Positions 53,709-63,749 of a stretch of 64,000 bases of DNA are shown piece by piece. Position 1 is the first letter of the stretch. Each line of letters begins with the position of its first letter. Below the pieces are notes generated by a model that was not told where the DNA came from, ran no database searches, and was given only the letters and a program-made list of their open reading frames with translations. The position numbers were made by a program, and so were the translations under genes. The DNA is from QHXW01 sp963847515. GTDB lineage: Bacteria; Acidobacteriota; Terriglobia; Bryobacterales; Bryobacteraceae. The stretch is from NCBI GenBank assembly GCA_963847515.1, contig CAWKAA010000006.1, positions 248,001-312,000 on the forward strand, given 5' to 3'.

Positions 53709-56147
53709 TCATTCATATCGCAGCGACACCATCGGATCCACCTTCGTCGCCCTTCGCGCCGGCAGATAACTGGCCGTCAGCGCCACTAGTGTGAGCACCG
53801 CGGCAACCGCGGCGAAGGTGAGCGGGTCACGCGACTTCACATCGAACAGCAGACTCGACATCAGCCCGGACACGACCAGCGATCCGGCCAGGCCCAGCCC
53901 AATCCCGGCAAGCGTTAACGAGAGGCTTTGTCCCAGCACCAGGCGGAGAACACTTGCCCGGCTGGCGCCGAGAGCCAGGCGAATTCCCATTTCGTGAGCG
54001 CGCTCGGTTACCGAGTACGACATCACCCCGTAAATGCCCACTGCTGCCAACACCAATGCCGCCACGGCGAAGATCGCCAGCAGCAGCATAGCCAGGCGCC
54101 GGCGCGCCACCGAATCCGCCATCAGCTCGTACATTGTGCGCACCCTATAAACGGGCTGCTCCGGATCGATGGCCAGGATCTCGCGTTGCACCACCGTGGC
54201 CAGCGTGCGCGGATCGGCCGAAGACGTACGAATCGCCAGGCTCATCGCGGAGTACGGGTTCTGCGCTTCCGGCCAATACAGCGTCACGCGCGACGTCGCT
54301 TCCAGCGTGCGGTAACGGACGTGGCTCACCACTCCTACGATGGTCATCCAGGGAGCGGTGGATCCCGGGCTTCCGCGCTTCAGGCGTTTGCCCACGGCAT
54401 CTTCATTGGGCCAGTACGTGTTCGCCATAGTCTCATCGATAATGGCGACCGGCGCCGAGCTGGCTATGTCCCGCTCATCGAAATAACGCCCGTGTTTGAG
54501 TTCAATGCCCATGGCCTTGAAATATCCCGGTGTGACACCGTGCCAATCGGCTTCGGGCGATGCATCTCGGCCGGATACGGCGCGGCTGTCCACAGTGGTG
54601 GTTCCAGAACCTCCACCTCCGCTCAGCGGCAGCGCCGAAACCAAACCGGCCGCCTCCACACCAGGAAGTCTCGAGACCCTGTCCTCTACCTCGTGATAGA
54701 ACGCGCTGACCTGGGCGTCCTTTGAATATTTTGCATCCGGCAGAGCAATGCGCATCGTCAGCACGCTTTCCGGCCGGAAGCCCGGATTCACTTCCATCAG
54801 CCGTAAAAAACTCTTGAGCAGCAGCCCCGAGCCGGCCAGCAGTACCAGCGACAATGCGATCTCCGCCACCACCAGCCCACGCCGCAACCGCTGCGACGCT
54901 TTTCCGGCAGTCGAGCCCCGCCCGCCGTCCTTGAGCGCATCATGGGTGACGTGTGAGATCTGAAACACGGGCGCCAGCCCGAACAACACGCCGGTCCCGG
55001 CCGAGATCAGCATCGTGAATCCCAATACCCAGCCATCCATTTGCGCCTCGGCCACTCGCGGGAAGCTGGTCTCACTGATGTTGGTGAGCACCCGCAGCCC
55101 CCAAATCGCCAGCAGCACACCGGCCATTCCGCCCATCAAGCCCAGAATCACGCTCTCGGTCAGCAACTGGCGCGCCAGCCGGCTCCGTCCAGCGCCGATA
55201 GCGGTACGGATGGCCATCTCCCGCTCGCGGCCAGAAGCGCGCGCCAGCAGCAGATTGGCCACGTTGGCGCACGCGATCAGCAGAACGAATCCGACCGCGC
55301 CCATCAGGATCCACAGCGCGATTTTGACATCCCCCACCATTTCCTCGAGCAGCGGCGTCTCGATCAGTCCGAAATTAAACTGCTTGTACGGATACTCGCC
55401 GTGCTGTTCGATCATGCGTTGCGCCACCGCATCCATATCGACGCGCGCCTGCGAGAGGGAGAACTCCGGTTTGATGCGCGCCAGTACTTCCAGTCCGTGG
55501 TTGCCGCGACTGTTCGGGCTCAGATCGTCATTGGAAAAGGAGAGAGGCGTCCAAACCTCCGCGTCGAGGGGATAATGAAAGGCGGGAGGCAGAATCCCCA
55601 CCACCTGCAAGCTGACGCCATTGATGTTCAGTTTTCTGCCCACCGGATGCGGATCAGCGCCGAACCGGCGGCGCCAGAGGCCCTCGCTCAAAAGCGCCAC
55701 ATTGTCGCGGCCGCGCTGCTCTTCTTCGGGAAGAAAGGTCCGGCCCACCTTCGCCTGCACGCCCAGCATTGGAAACAGGCTGGCGGAAACGCTGGCGCCG
55801 TCGACCCGTTCCGGCAACCCTCCAGCGAGAATGTTAAAGCTGTTTCCGGAAAGAGCCGCGATCTGCGTGAAACTCTTGCTCAGCGTCCGAATATCCATCA
55901 GCTCCGGCGCCGACACCCAGTTCTGGTTGTTCGGCAGGCCGATACCCGTAAAGTTCGTCCAGATCTTGACCAGATGATCCGAATCTTTATAGGGCAGAGG
56001 CCGCAACAGGATCGCATCCACCACGCTGAAAATGGCCGTGTTAGCGCCAATGCCGAGAGCCAGCGCCAGCACTGCCACCACAGTGAACGCCGGCGACTTC
56101 CGGAAAAGCCGGAACGCATACTTCAGATCTTGCAGGAGAGTTGACAT
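53709..56147 (-). CDS. Acidobacterial duplicated orphan permease (MacB/FtsX type)
   Basis: An 812-residue inner-membrane protein with two repeats, each a periplasmic MacB-like domain and an FtsX block of helices. It opens LLQDLKYAFRLFRKSPAFTV, with a helix ending ALALGIGANTAIFSVVDAIL. A first FtsX block is near 280-400 (ACANVANLLLARASGREREM), and the second one is near 690-805 (ESYSVTERAHEMGIRLALGA-like, then LLFDVKSRDPLTFAAVAAVL). No ATPase gene is adjacent, which is the defining feature of the orphan group. The ATG at 56147 follows TCCGGAGG, a good Shine-Dalgarno sequence. Function unknown; perhaps export or stress sensing. Confidence 0.9.
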   Translation of the reverse strand: MSTLLQDLKYAFRLFRKSPAFTVVAVLALALGIGANTAIFSVVDAILLRPLPYKDSDHLVKIWTNFTGIGLPNNQNWVSAPELMDIRTLSKSFTQIAALSGNSFNILAGGLPERVDGASVSASLFPMLGVQAKVGRTFLPEEEQRGRDNVALLSEGLWRRRFGADPHPVGRKLNINGVSLQVVGILPPAFHYPLDAEVWTPLSFSNDDLSPNSRGNHGLEVLARIKPEFSLSQARVDMDAVAQRMIEQHGEYPYKQFNFGLIETPLLEEMVGDVKIALWILMGAVGFVLLIACANVANLLLARASGREREMAIRTAIGAGRSRLARQLLTESVILGLMGGMAGVLLAIWGLRVLTNISETSFPRVAEAQMDGWVLGFTMLISAGTGVLFGLAPVFQISHVTHDALKDGGRGSTAGKASQRLRRGLVVAEIALSLVLLAGSGLLLKSFLRLMEVNPGFRPESVLTMRIALPDAKYSKDAQVSAFYHEVEDRVSRLPGVEAAGLVSALPLSGGGGSGTTTVDSRAVSGRDASPEADWHGVTPGYFKAMGIELKHGRYFDERDIASSAPVAIIDETMANTYWPNEDAVGKRLKRGSPGSTAPWMTIVGVVSHVRYRTLEATSRVTLYWPEAQNPYSAMSLAIRTSSADPRTLATVVQREILAIDPEQPVYRVRTMYELMADSVARRRLAMLLLAIFAVAALVLAAVGIYGVMSYSVTERAHEMGIRLALGASRASVLRLVLGQSLSLTLAGIGLGLAGSLVVSGLMSSLLFDVKSRDPLTFAAVAAVLTLVALTASYLPARRATKVDPMVSLRYE

Positions 56148-56262
56148 CAGTGCCTCCGGATCTATTGAGGATATAACTGACTTGCCGGGCAACGGTTACT
56201 GAGCGCCGCGGATGGCTCTCAAGGGCTAGCGGTTCAGAAGGGTCAACATTCGGGGGAACCCA

Positions 56263-56291
56263 TTGACACGTCAACAATTTGGGATCATTAT
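56263..56291 (+). promoter_or_regulatory. Putative sigma-70 promoter of the glycine-rich FecR gene
   Basis: TTGACA (56263-56268) is followed after 17 bases by CATTAT (56286-56291), four of six -10 positions. Transcription would start about 12 bases ahead of the ATG at 56310, with GAGGT in between as ribosome binding site. Confidence 0.5.
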
Positions 56292-56309
56292 CGAATGTGA
56301 GGTAACCCC

Positions 56310-57476
56310 ATGAAACACCTCGTGCGTTTGGCGTTGGGCGTCACGGCGTGGGCAGCAGTCGCCGCTTCGGTGGTTTCGGCCCAAACCGTCATCTCGGCTA
56401 AATCGGGACTGATCCATTACGTGGAAGGCCGCGTCTATCTTGGCGATCAGCAGATTGAAACCAAGTTCGGAGAATTTCCGGATCTCAAAGAGAACGCCCA
56501 GTTGCGTACCGAGGAAGGACGCGCCGAGGTGCTGCTCACACCGGGTGTGTTCCTGCGCGTCGGGGACAACAGTGCGATCCGCATGGTGACCAACCGTCTG
56601 ATCGATACCCGTGTGGAATTCCTCTCCGGTTCGGCGTTGGTCGAGGCCGATGAGCTGCTCAAAGACAACGGGGTGACCATCGTTTATAAGGACTATGCCA
56701 TCCAGCTCGCGAAGAAGGGTATGTACCGCTTCGATTCCGAACCGCCCGCGATGCGCGTTTATGACGGCGGGGCCGTGGTTCTGTACAACGGGAAAAGTGA
56801 AGAGATCAAGCCAAACCACATGCTGGAGATGAACGGCGAATTCAAGATCGCGCACTTCGATAAAGACAAATCCACCGACGAGTTGTACCTGTGGAGCCGC
56901 GACCGCTCGCAGTATCTGGCGATGGCCAACGTGGCCGCCGCCCAATCGGTAAGTAATTCCGGCATGAACTGGGGCGGAGGTAACAGCTGGGGCGGGGGTA
57001 ACAGCTGGGCTTGGAATCCCTTCTTCGGCATGTACACCTTCATCCCCATGGCCGGCACATACTACAACCCGTTCGGCTGGGCTTTCTACAGTCCTTATTC
57101 CGTTTATTCCTACCTGAACGGCTTTAACGGCGGCTATTATTATCCGCCGTACGCTTCTGGTGGCGGCGGTGGCGGCAGCACGCCCGGCCACAAGCCCGTT
57201 CGCATCGGTCATGGATCCGCCGCCCCTGCTCGGAGTCCGGGTGGGCCGCCACGTGGTCTAACGCCTGCGGCGGCCGCAATGAGATCTTCCGTTGCCAGCA
57301 ATGCGCGTGCAGGCGGCGGTGCCTTCTCCGGAAGCAGTGGCGGTCATTCCGGTGGTTTTAGTTCGTCCGGCAGCAGCAGTAGCGCCCTGTCCAGTTCTTC
57401 GCACAGTTCCGGTTCCTTCGGTGGCGGTGGTGGCCATTCGAGTGGCGGTGGCGGTGGCGGCGGGCACGGCAAGTAG
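56310..57476 (+). CDS. Exported FecR-domain protein with a Gly/Ser-rich tail
   Basis: A 388-residue protein with signal peptide (LALGVTAWAAVAASVVSAQT) and a FecR-like beta domain (SGLIHYVEGRVYLGDQQIET, LRTEEGRAEVLLTPGVFLRV, VEFLSGSALVEADELL). Near 220 there are two copies of GGGNSW, then an aromatic block rich in Tyr and Phe (YYNPFGWAFYSPYSVYSYLN) and finally about 100 residues made mostly of Gly and Ser, ending GGGGHSSGGGGGGGHGK. The domain order suggests a secreted structural or surface protein rather than a classical FecR anti-sigma factor: there is no membrane helix after the signal. No sigma factor is adjacent. Confidence 0.8.
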   Translation: MKHLVRLALGVTAWAAVAASVVSAQTVISAKSGLIHYVEGRVYLGDQQIETKFGEFPDLKENAQLRTEEGRAEVLLTPGVFLRVGDNSAIRMVTNRLIDTRVEFLSGSALVEADELLKDNGVTIVYKDYAIQLAKKGMYRFDSEPPAMRVYDGGAVVLYNGKSEEIKPNHMLEMNGEFKIAHFDKDKSTDELYLWSRDRSQYLAMANVAAAQSVSNSGMNWGGGNSWGGGNSWAWNPFFGMYTFIPMAGTYYNPFGWAFYSPYSVYSYLNGFNGGYYYPPYASGGGGGGSTPGHKPVRIGHGSAAPARSPGGPPRGLTPAAAAMRSSVASNARAGGGAFSGSSGGHSGGFSSSGSSSSALSSSSHSSGSFGGGGGHSSGGGGGGGHGK

Positions 57477-57660
57477 TTCTTAACGGCTTCTGGTATCGGC
57501 GGTCTTTTCTTTCGGGCGAAGGACCCAGCCTCTCTCGGTCAGCGGTACCGCGATCATCTAGGTGTCACCTTGGTGCCTTTGTGTCGCAAACCGAGCCGCG
57601 ACCAAAGTTCTAAACGCGCAGCGCGCGTCATGAGGCCCGGAAACCTAAAAGCAGCGAGAA

Positions 57661-57784
57661 TGGGAGAGGCGAAGGCGTTGCGAGCTATGGCCGACCTCCC
57701 ACTGGCGCGTTGCTGCCCGTACCAAAGTCTGGCTCCGGTCTTGTCGATCATGAGATTGGTGGCTGCGGCTTCGAGAGAAGCCGC
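57661..57784 (+). ncRNA. Candidate bridge-RNA region of the IS110 element
   Basis: Two clear hairpins lie upstream of the transposase. One has arms TGGGAG (57661-57666) and CTCCCA (57696-57701) around a 29-base loop. The other is a perfect eight-base stem GCGGCTTC/GAAGCCGC with a GAGA tetraloop (57765-57784). IS110-group elements encode their guide (bridge) RNA in this position. The guide loops themselves cannot be identified without the insertion-site sequence, so this is only a location. Confidence 0.35.
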
Positions 57785-57866
57785 TTGACCCCGATGGAGA
57801 GAGTATTTTCTGAATCGCGACCGGGCATGGCCTCGCCGAAGGGAAGAGCAAAAAGGAGCTAGCAAG

Positions 57867-59303
57867 ATGGCCAGCCAAACACACCGAGAATCGAGCCAGG
57901 GTCAGCGGCTGACCCGCAAGGAGAGGAAGGCACTGGGGCGGCAGAACTGGTCCGGGAGTCCCGGATTGGAGGTCGTGCACCGGGACGCGGCGGGAATCGA
58001 CATTGGGAGTCGAGAGCATTAGGTAGCAGTGGGACCGGACCGGGATGGGCAGCCCGTGCAGAACTTTGGATGTTTCACGACGGACCTGCACCGGCTGGCG
58101 GCGTGGCTTACCCAATGCGGAGTCAAGACGGTGGTCATGCAGTCCACCGGCGTGTACTGGATTCCTGTGTTTGACGTATTGGAACAGAGCGGGTTCGACG
58201 TGTGGCTGGTCAATGCACGGGAGACGCGGAATCTGCCGGGCAGAAAAAGCGACGTCCAGGAAAGTCAGTGGTTGCTGAAACTGGACACGTACGGACTATT
58301 GCGGAAGTCGTTCCGGCCCACCGCGGAGATCCGGGCCATTCGAACCTGCTGGCGGGAACGGTCCGAATACGTGGAGCAGGCCGGAACCTCGATCCAGCGC
58401 ATGCAAAAAGCGCTGACGGAGATGAATGTGCAATTGGCAACCGTACTCAGCGACCTGAGCGGGGTGACCGGGATGAAGATCATCCGTGCGATTGTGGCCG
58501 GGGAGCGGGATGGCCAGAAGCTAGCCGAGTTCCGCGATGCCAACGTCAAGGCCAGCCAGGAAACGATTGCCCAGAGTCTGGAAGGGACGTGGCTGCCCGA
58601 GCAGTTGGCGATATTGCGGCGGCAGCTGGCCGACTGGGACCATGTGCAAAGGCAGATGGCGGGCTGCGATCAGGACCTGGCAGCCCGCATGAAAGATCTG
58701 CCCGCGGCGGAAGTACAACCGGGGGAGCCCGGGCCACCGGCCGGCCGGACCGGGAAGCGCCAGCGAAAGAAGTCCTCCAGGAACCAACCGAACTTCGATC
58801 TGGGGGCAGAACTGAAGCGCGTGGCGGGTGTGGATCTGACACGGATCGACGGCATCCGGGAAATGACGGTGCAAACCGTCATCACCGAAGCTGGGCTGGA
58901 CATGAGTCAATGGCCCACCGAACATCACTTCGTATCCTGGATCGGGTTAGCGCCCCGCAATGACATCAGCGGAGGAAAGGTGCTGAAGAGGCGGACGCGC
59001 AGGGTGGTGTCGCGACTGGCAACGGCGTTGCGCATGGCCGCCAGTACGCTACGCCAAAGTGATAGCTATCTCGGGGCGCAGTTCCGCCGCCTCCGCAGCA
59101 GATTGGGATCTCCCAAGGCGATAACCGCGATGGCGGCGGAGCAGGCACGACTGGTATACCGGATGCTAAAGTACGGCCAGGAATACGTAGACAAGGGCAC
59201 GGCTCGGTACGAAGAGAAGTATCGGCTACAGAGGATCAGGCTAATCACCAAGCAGGCCGCTCAACAGGGTTTCGCGCTGGTGCCCTTGGTCAGTCCAGTA
59301 TGA
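57867..59303 (+). pseudogene. IS110-family transposase broken by an amber codon
   Basis: The frame from the ATG at 57867 runs 51 codons to GIDIGSREH, meets TAG at 58020-58022, and continues in the same frame, VAVGPDRDGQPVQNFGCF, to 59303, where the Tnp_IS116/IS110/IS902 domain ends. TGG (Trp) is usual at that position, so one base change is enough. The first catalytic Asp (of GIDIG) is upstream of the stop; the rest are downstream in MQSTGVYWIPV and PGRKSDVQESQWL. In the last motif DxxE stands where relatives often have DxxD. The C-terminal domain has RIDGIREMTVQTVITEAG and FVSWIGLAPRNDISGGK. Without stop suppression the element cannot make its enzyme. Confidence 0.85.
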
Positions 59304-59436
59304 AACATGCGCAATTCCATCAGCAGTATACAGAGTGGTTTCTGGAGAGGGAGCGGTTGCGTCAAGTAACGAACTCACTGCGACAGTCTAGCCCAGCAGT
59401 CCTCGTTCCGCTGCAGACGCTGGCGCCAGCGCCACC

Positions 59437-61598
59437 TTACTTAACGTTCCTCTCGAAAAACTCGACCATGGTTTCGTAAAGGTGCTTGCGCAAGGCGCCT
59501 GACACGCCGTGCGATTTCTGCGGGTAAAGCATCAACTCAAACGGTTTCCCCGCGCGCTCCAGCGCGTCCATGAATTGCACCGTATTTTGAAAGTGAACGT
59601 TGTCATCCTCCAGATTGTGGATGAGCAGCAGCTTGTCCCGAAGGTCCGCCGCGTGCGTCAGGGCGGACGCGCTTTCGTAACCGGAAGTATTCTCTTCGGG
59701 CAGTCCCATATAGCGCTCGGTGTAGATGCTGTCATAGTTGCGCCAGTGGGTCACCGGCGCACCAGCTATGCCTGCGCGGAACAGTCCCGGCGCGTGCGTG
59801 AGCGAGTATAGCGTCATGTAACCGCCATAGCTCCACCCGTAAATTCCCATGTGCGAGGTGTCGGCGAATCCCAGAGACTGCAAATAGCGAATGCCTTCCT
59901 TTTGGTCTTCCAGTTCGTGCGCGCCCAGGTTGTGGTAGATCACGGATTCCCAGCGATGGCCGCGGCCCCACGTCCCGCGATTGTCCAACTGCCAGATGAC
60001 AAAGCCGCGGTGCGCTAGAACCTGATCCCATTGGCGCTCCTGCCACGCGTCCACCACCGCCGGCCCCACGCCCGGGCCGCCGTAAATGAACACGATGACC
60101 GGATATTTGCTGCCTTCCTTGAATCCAGCTGGTTTGATCAGCCTCCCATAGAGCACCGCGCCGTCCGCCGTCTTCACGTTGTGAATCTCGGTGGGCAGTA
60201 TTTCATATTCATCAACCAGCGATCGATCGGCTTCGCGGAATACGGCAGTCTCGGTGCCGTCCTTGTGGTGAATCGTGCGGCGGGGCGGGGAAGACAGGTT
60301 CGACGCCGTATCCAGGTAGAGCGCGCAGTCCGGACTCATGGAGATCGCGTGTGTTCCTGGCTCCGGCGAAATCCGGCGCCGGTGCTTGCCGTCCAGCCGC
60401 ACAGCATAAAGCTGCTTTTCCAAAGGGCTCTGCTCCGTGGATGTGTAGTACACCTCGCCCGCCGATTCATCCACGCCCGCAACCGTTTCCACTACCCATT
60501 CGCCTCGGGTCAACTGACGAAGCAGCTTGCCTTCGGTCGAATAAAGGTAGAGATGATGAAATCCATCGCGCTCGCTGCCCCACAGGAATTGCTTTCCATC
60601 CTTGAGAAACTGTAGGTCGTCATTGACGTTGATCCAGGCGGTGTCTTCCTCGTGCAGCGCCACGCGCGGTTCCCCCGTTGCCGTGTTCGCAATCAGCAAA
60701 TCCAGCCGGTTCTGAATCCGGTTCAGCCGTTCCACGGCCACGGCATGGCTGTCGGGCAGCCAGACAACGCGCGCCAGCAGATTATCGCGCGTTTCACCAA
60801 GGTCCATCCAGCGCGTCTGCCCGCCGCTGGCAGAAACGATTCCCAGGCGCACGTCGGCGTTGGGGTCGCCTGCGTTGGGATAACGTTCGGGTTCCAACCG
60901 CGCTCGGACGCTCAATGCATCCACCTGAGGAAATACGGGCTCGCGGCTGATGTCGAACTGCAGATACGCCACCTGCTTGCCGTCCGGCGACCACCAATGA
61001 GCCGTTCCGATTTCCAGTTCCTCGGGATACACCCAATCCAGTTCGCCGTTCAGCAAATTTTCCGAGCCGTCCCTCGTCAGCCGCGCCGTCTTTCCGGTCG
61101 CTATTTCGAGGGAATACAAGATCGTGGTCGCGCCGAAAGGAGACACGGTGTCCATCGGGCGAGAGCTTGGCATCCCGCTCCGCCTCAGCCGTAGCCGTCA
61201 GCTGATCCCATTTCCCCGTGTCCACGTGGAGCAGAAACAGATCGCCGCTGGATGAAATCAGGATCTCGTTGGCACCTTCGGACCACGCGAAGTGCTGCTC
61301 CGAAACGCGCCGGTTCGTCCAGTCGGAGGCTTCCGAGGCCGCTACCTTTACGGCCTTGGCGTCCAAGGCGTCCAGGTTCACCAGCACCTTCCTTTGGCCC
61401 GAGCCGGTATCATACAGCCACAGCTCCTTCCTCTCAAGCCACGCGAATCGTTTTCCATCGGGCGCCCACTCGAATGGGCCCAAGCCCGGTGACCCTGCGC
61501 TCAGCAATCAAAGATTCAATGGTGATGGGCTTCTTCTGAGCACGAGCCGTAAGTCCCACACAGGCTGCGAGAATCAGAACAATGGTTCGGCGCACCAT
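59437..61598 (-). CDS. DPP-IV-like S9 peptidase, two frameshifts
   Basis: The gene starts at ATG 61598 with a signal peptide (VRRTIVLILAACVGLTARAQ) and KKPITIESLIAERR. It passes a first frame change near 61500 into LGPFEWAPDGKRFAWLERKE and a second near 61120, where SFRRDHDL joins YSLEIATGKTARLTRDGSEN. From there the frame is intact to 59437. The propeller is followed by the hydrolase domain with nucleophile Ser in GIYGWSYGGYMT, the acid in HNLEDDNVHF, and His in YPQKSHGVSG. Corrected length is about 720 residues, as for dipeptidyl peptidase IV relatives. Each change is one base and may be consensus error; otherwise the gene is recently dead. Confidence 0.8.
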
Positions 61599-61654
61599 AA
61601 GATTTTAACGGCACGCTGCGACTCGTGTATACTTTTGTGCGCCGGGTATTCACG

Positions 61655-63691
61655 ATGGGCCGCACCCTTAGCCATTACGAACTGCTCGAAGAGATCGGCA
61701 AAGGCGGAATGGGCGTGGTCTACAGGGCCCGCGATACGCGGCTCGATCGCTTCGTGGCCATCAAGCTCCTGCCGCCGGAGCAGACGGCAAATCCCGACCG
61801 CAAGCGCCGCTTCGTGCAGGAGGCCAAGGCCGCTTCCGCATTGAATCACCCCAACATCGTCACTATCCACGAGATCGACGCGAACGATGGCGCCGACTTC
61901 ATCGTCATGGAGCACGTTGACGGCTCGCCGCTCAATCGGCTCATCCCGGAGCACGGGTTGCCCGTTGTCCAGGCACTATCGTACGCCGTGCAGATCGCGG
62001 ATGCTCTAGCCGCGGCTCACGCTGCGGGCATCGTACATCGCGACATCAAGCCTGGCAACATCATGGTGACTACGGCGGCCCGCGTCAAAGTCCTGGATTT
62101 CGGCTTGGCCAAGCTTCTAGAACAAACCGGATCGGAAGACGCGACCATCACCGCCGAAGCCGCCACGCGTGCTGGCGTGATCGTCGGCACCGTGGCCTAC
62201 GCGTCTCCCGAACAGATTGAGGCCAAGCCTGTGGATGCGCGCACGGATGTTTTTTCCTTCGCCGCGGTGTTTTACGAAATGCTCACCGGCCACAGGCCGT
62301 TTCAGGGCGAATCGCAGCTCTCCACCATGGCGGCAATCCTGCGCGACCGGCCTGAGCCTCTGGCGGCAAACCGGGCGGGTGTTCCCCGCGAAGTCAGCCG
62401 CATCCTTGACCGTTGCCTGGAGAAGAATCGGGAATCGCGCTATCCGTCCGCGGTTGAATTGCGCGACGATCTCGCCGCCGTTCAGGCACGCCTCGCAACA
62501 CCGCCCACAGGTGTCCAGGCTCTGCTTCGCCGTCCCATATTTGCCGGTGCGGCGCTGCTGCTGCTACTTGCCATCGGCGTCACCATCACCTGGTTCGCCT
62601 GGCGACCCTCGCGCGCCCGCTGGGCTCGTAACGAAGCACTCCCCGTGGCCGGCAGATTGGCCGAACAGGTCCATTTTCACGGCGCTTTCCGCTTGCTTCG
62701 CGAAGCGGAACGCTACATTCCAGACGATCCACAGCTTAAGCAATTGCGCGAAACAGTTACGCTAGTCGCCTCCATTCATACGAATCCAGCCGGGGCCGAG
62801 GTATTCGTCAAGGACTACGGCGATCCCGGCGATGCGTGGGAGTCGCTCGGCCGCGCACCACTCGACCACATCCGAGTTCCCGGCGGTTATATTCGCTGGA
62901 AGATCGTGAAGCCTGGATTTGAGATGCTCGAACTGGCGAACTACCGCTCCTCCGATATTCAGGTTCGCCTCGAACCCCAGGGTTCGTCGCCAGCGGGAAT
63001 GGTGAGAATCCCGGCCGGCGAGTATCAATTGGGTGGCTCCCCGGCGCTTGCGCTGCCGGAATACTGGATGGATAAATATGAAGTCACCAACCAGCAGTTC
63101 AAGGATTTTATGGACCACGGCGGCTATCAAAAGCGCGAGTACTGGAAGCAGCCGCTCATCGAGAACAAGCGCGCCCTTTCATGGGATGAGGCGATGTCCA
63201 AGTTCCGCGATGCCACCGGCCGCCCCGGCCCGTCCACCTGGGAGCTTGGCGCTTATCCCGAGGGGCAGGCAGATTTTCCCGTGGCCGGCGTGAGCTGGTA
63301 TGAAGCCGCCGCATATGCCGAATATGCCGGTAAAGCGTTGCCCACCGCCCACCAATGGTTCAACGCTGCCGGCACCGGCATCTTCTCCGACATCCTGCGG
63401 TTCAGCAATTTCGACCACAAAGGCCCGGCGCGCGTGGGCTCTTATGAGGGAATGGCGCCCTTCGGGACCTACGATATGGCAGGCAATGTGAAAGAGTGGT
63501 GCTGGAATCAGACGGAAGGGAACCGTTACCTGCTGGGGGGCGCCTGGAATGAGCCTAGCTATATGTTCCTTGACCTGGACGCCAGTCCGCCCTTCGATCG
63601 CTCGGCCCGAAACGGTTTTCGTTGCGTGAAGTACAGCAGCTCGCTGTCGGCGGCCCTCACCGGTCCGATTGAGCCTGAATTCCGAAGTTGA
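61655..63691 (+). CDS. Ser/Thr protein kinase fused to a formylglycine-enzyme-like (SUMF1) domain
   Basis: A 678-residue protein. The kinase domain (1-270) has the glycine loop GKGGMGVVY at 15-23, Lys37, HRDIKPGN with the catalytic Asp130, and DFG at 148-150. A membrane helix follows near 300-320 (FAGAALLLLLAIGVTITWFA). Then comes a beta domain of PEGA type (ASIHTNPAGAEVFVKDYGDP) and a SUMF1 domain from about 450 (GMVRIPAGEYQLGG, MDKYEVTNQQFKDFMDHGG, GVSWYEAAAYAEYAGKALPT, GNVKEWCWN, GGAWNEPSYMF, GFRCVKY). Kinases of this arrangement in the phylum often continue into an alpha/beta-hydrolase domain; here the frame stops soon after GFRCVKY. It may act on an extracytoplasmic substrate while signalling inside. 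Confidence 0.88.
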   Translation: MGRTLSHYELLEEIGKGGMGVVYRARDTRLDRFVAIKLLPPEQTANPDRKRRFVQEAKAASALNHPNIVTIHEIDANDGADFIVMEHVDGSPLNRLIPEHGLPVVQALSYAVQIADALAAAHAAGIVHRDIKPGNIMVTTAARVKVLDFGLAKLLEQTGSEDATITAEAATRAGVIVGTVAYASPEQIEAKPVDARTDVFSFAAVFYEMLTGHRPFQGESQLSTMAAILRDRPEPLAANRAGVPREVSRILDRCLEKNRESRYPSAVELRDDLAAVQARLATPPTGVQALLRRPIFAGAALLLLLAIGVTITWFAWRPSRARWARNEALPVAGRLAEQVHFHGAFRLLREAERYIPDDPQLKQLRETVTLVASIHTNPAGAEVFVKDYGDPGDAWESLGRAPLDHIRVPGGYIRWKIVKPGFEMLELANYRSSDIQVRLEPQGSSPAGMVRIPAGEYQLGGSPALALPEYWMDKYEVTNQQFKDFMDHGGYQKREYWKQPLIENKRALSWDEAMSKFRDATGRPGPSTWELGAYPEGQADFPVAGVSWYEAAAYAEYAGKALPTAHQWFNAAGTGIFSDILRFSNFDHKGPARVGSYEGMAPFGTYDMAGNVKEWCWNQTEGNRYLLGGAWNEPSYMFLDLDASPPFDRSARNGFRCVKYSSSLSAALTGPIEPEFRS

Positions 63692-63749
63692 ACGTTGATC
63701 GAACCTCCTGTCCGCGGGTTTGGAAAGTGGTTTGGGCTCCGGTTCGGGA

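Larger units (their letters stand above)
57590..59320 (+). mobile_element. IS110-family insertion sequence, ends not resolved
   Basis: The transposase at 57867-59303 and a structured non-coding left end make up the element. IS110 elements lack terminal inverted repeats, so neither boundary can be fixed by eye; the limits given are estimates. It sits between the glycine-rich FecR gene and a peptidase gene and interrupts no recognisable frame. Confidence 0.55.

Noticed and set aside
55041..56144. 367-codon open frame opposite the orphan permease
   Set aside because: His- and Gln-rich composition typical of an antisense shadow; the permease explains the sequence.
56940..57010. GGGNSW coding repeat as a CRISPR-like or satellite array
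   Set aside because: Only two copies, in frame within a glycine-rich protein.
56271..57212. 313-codon minus-strand frame over the glycine-rich FecR gene
   Set aside because: The plus-strand gene has signal peptide, promoter and FecR motifs; the antisense frame has none.
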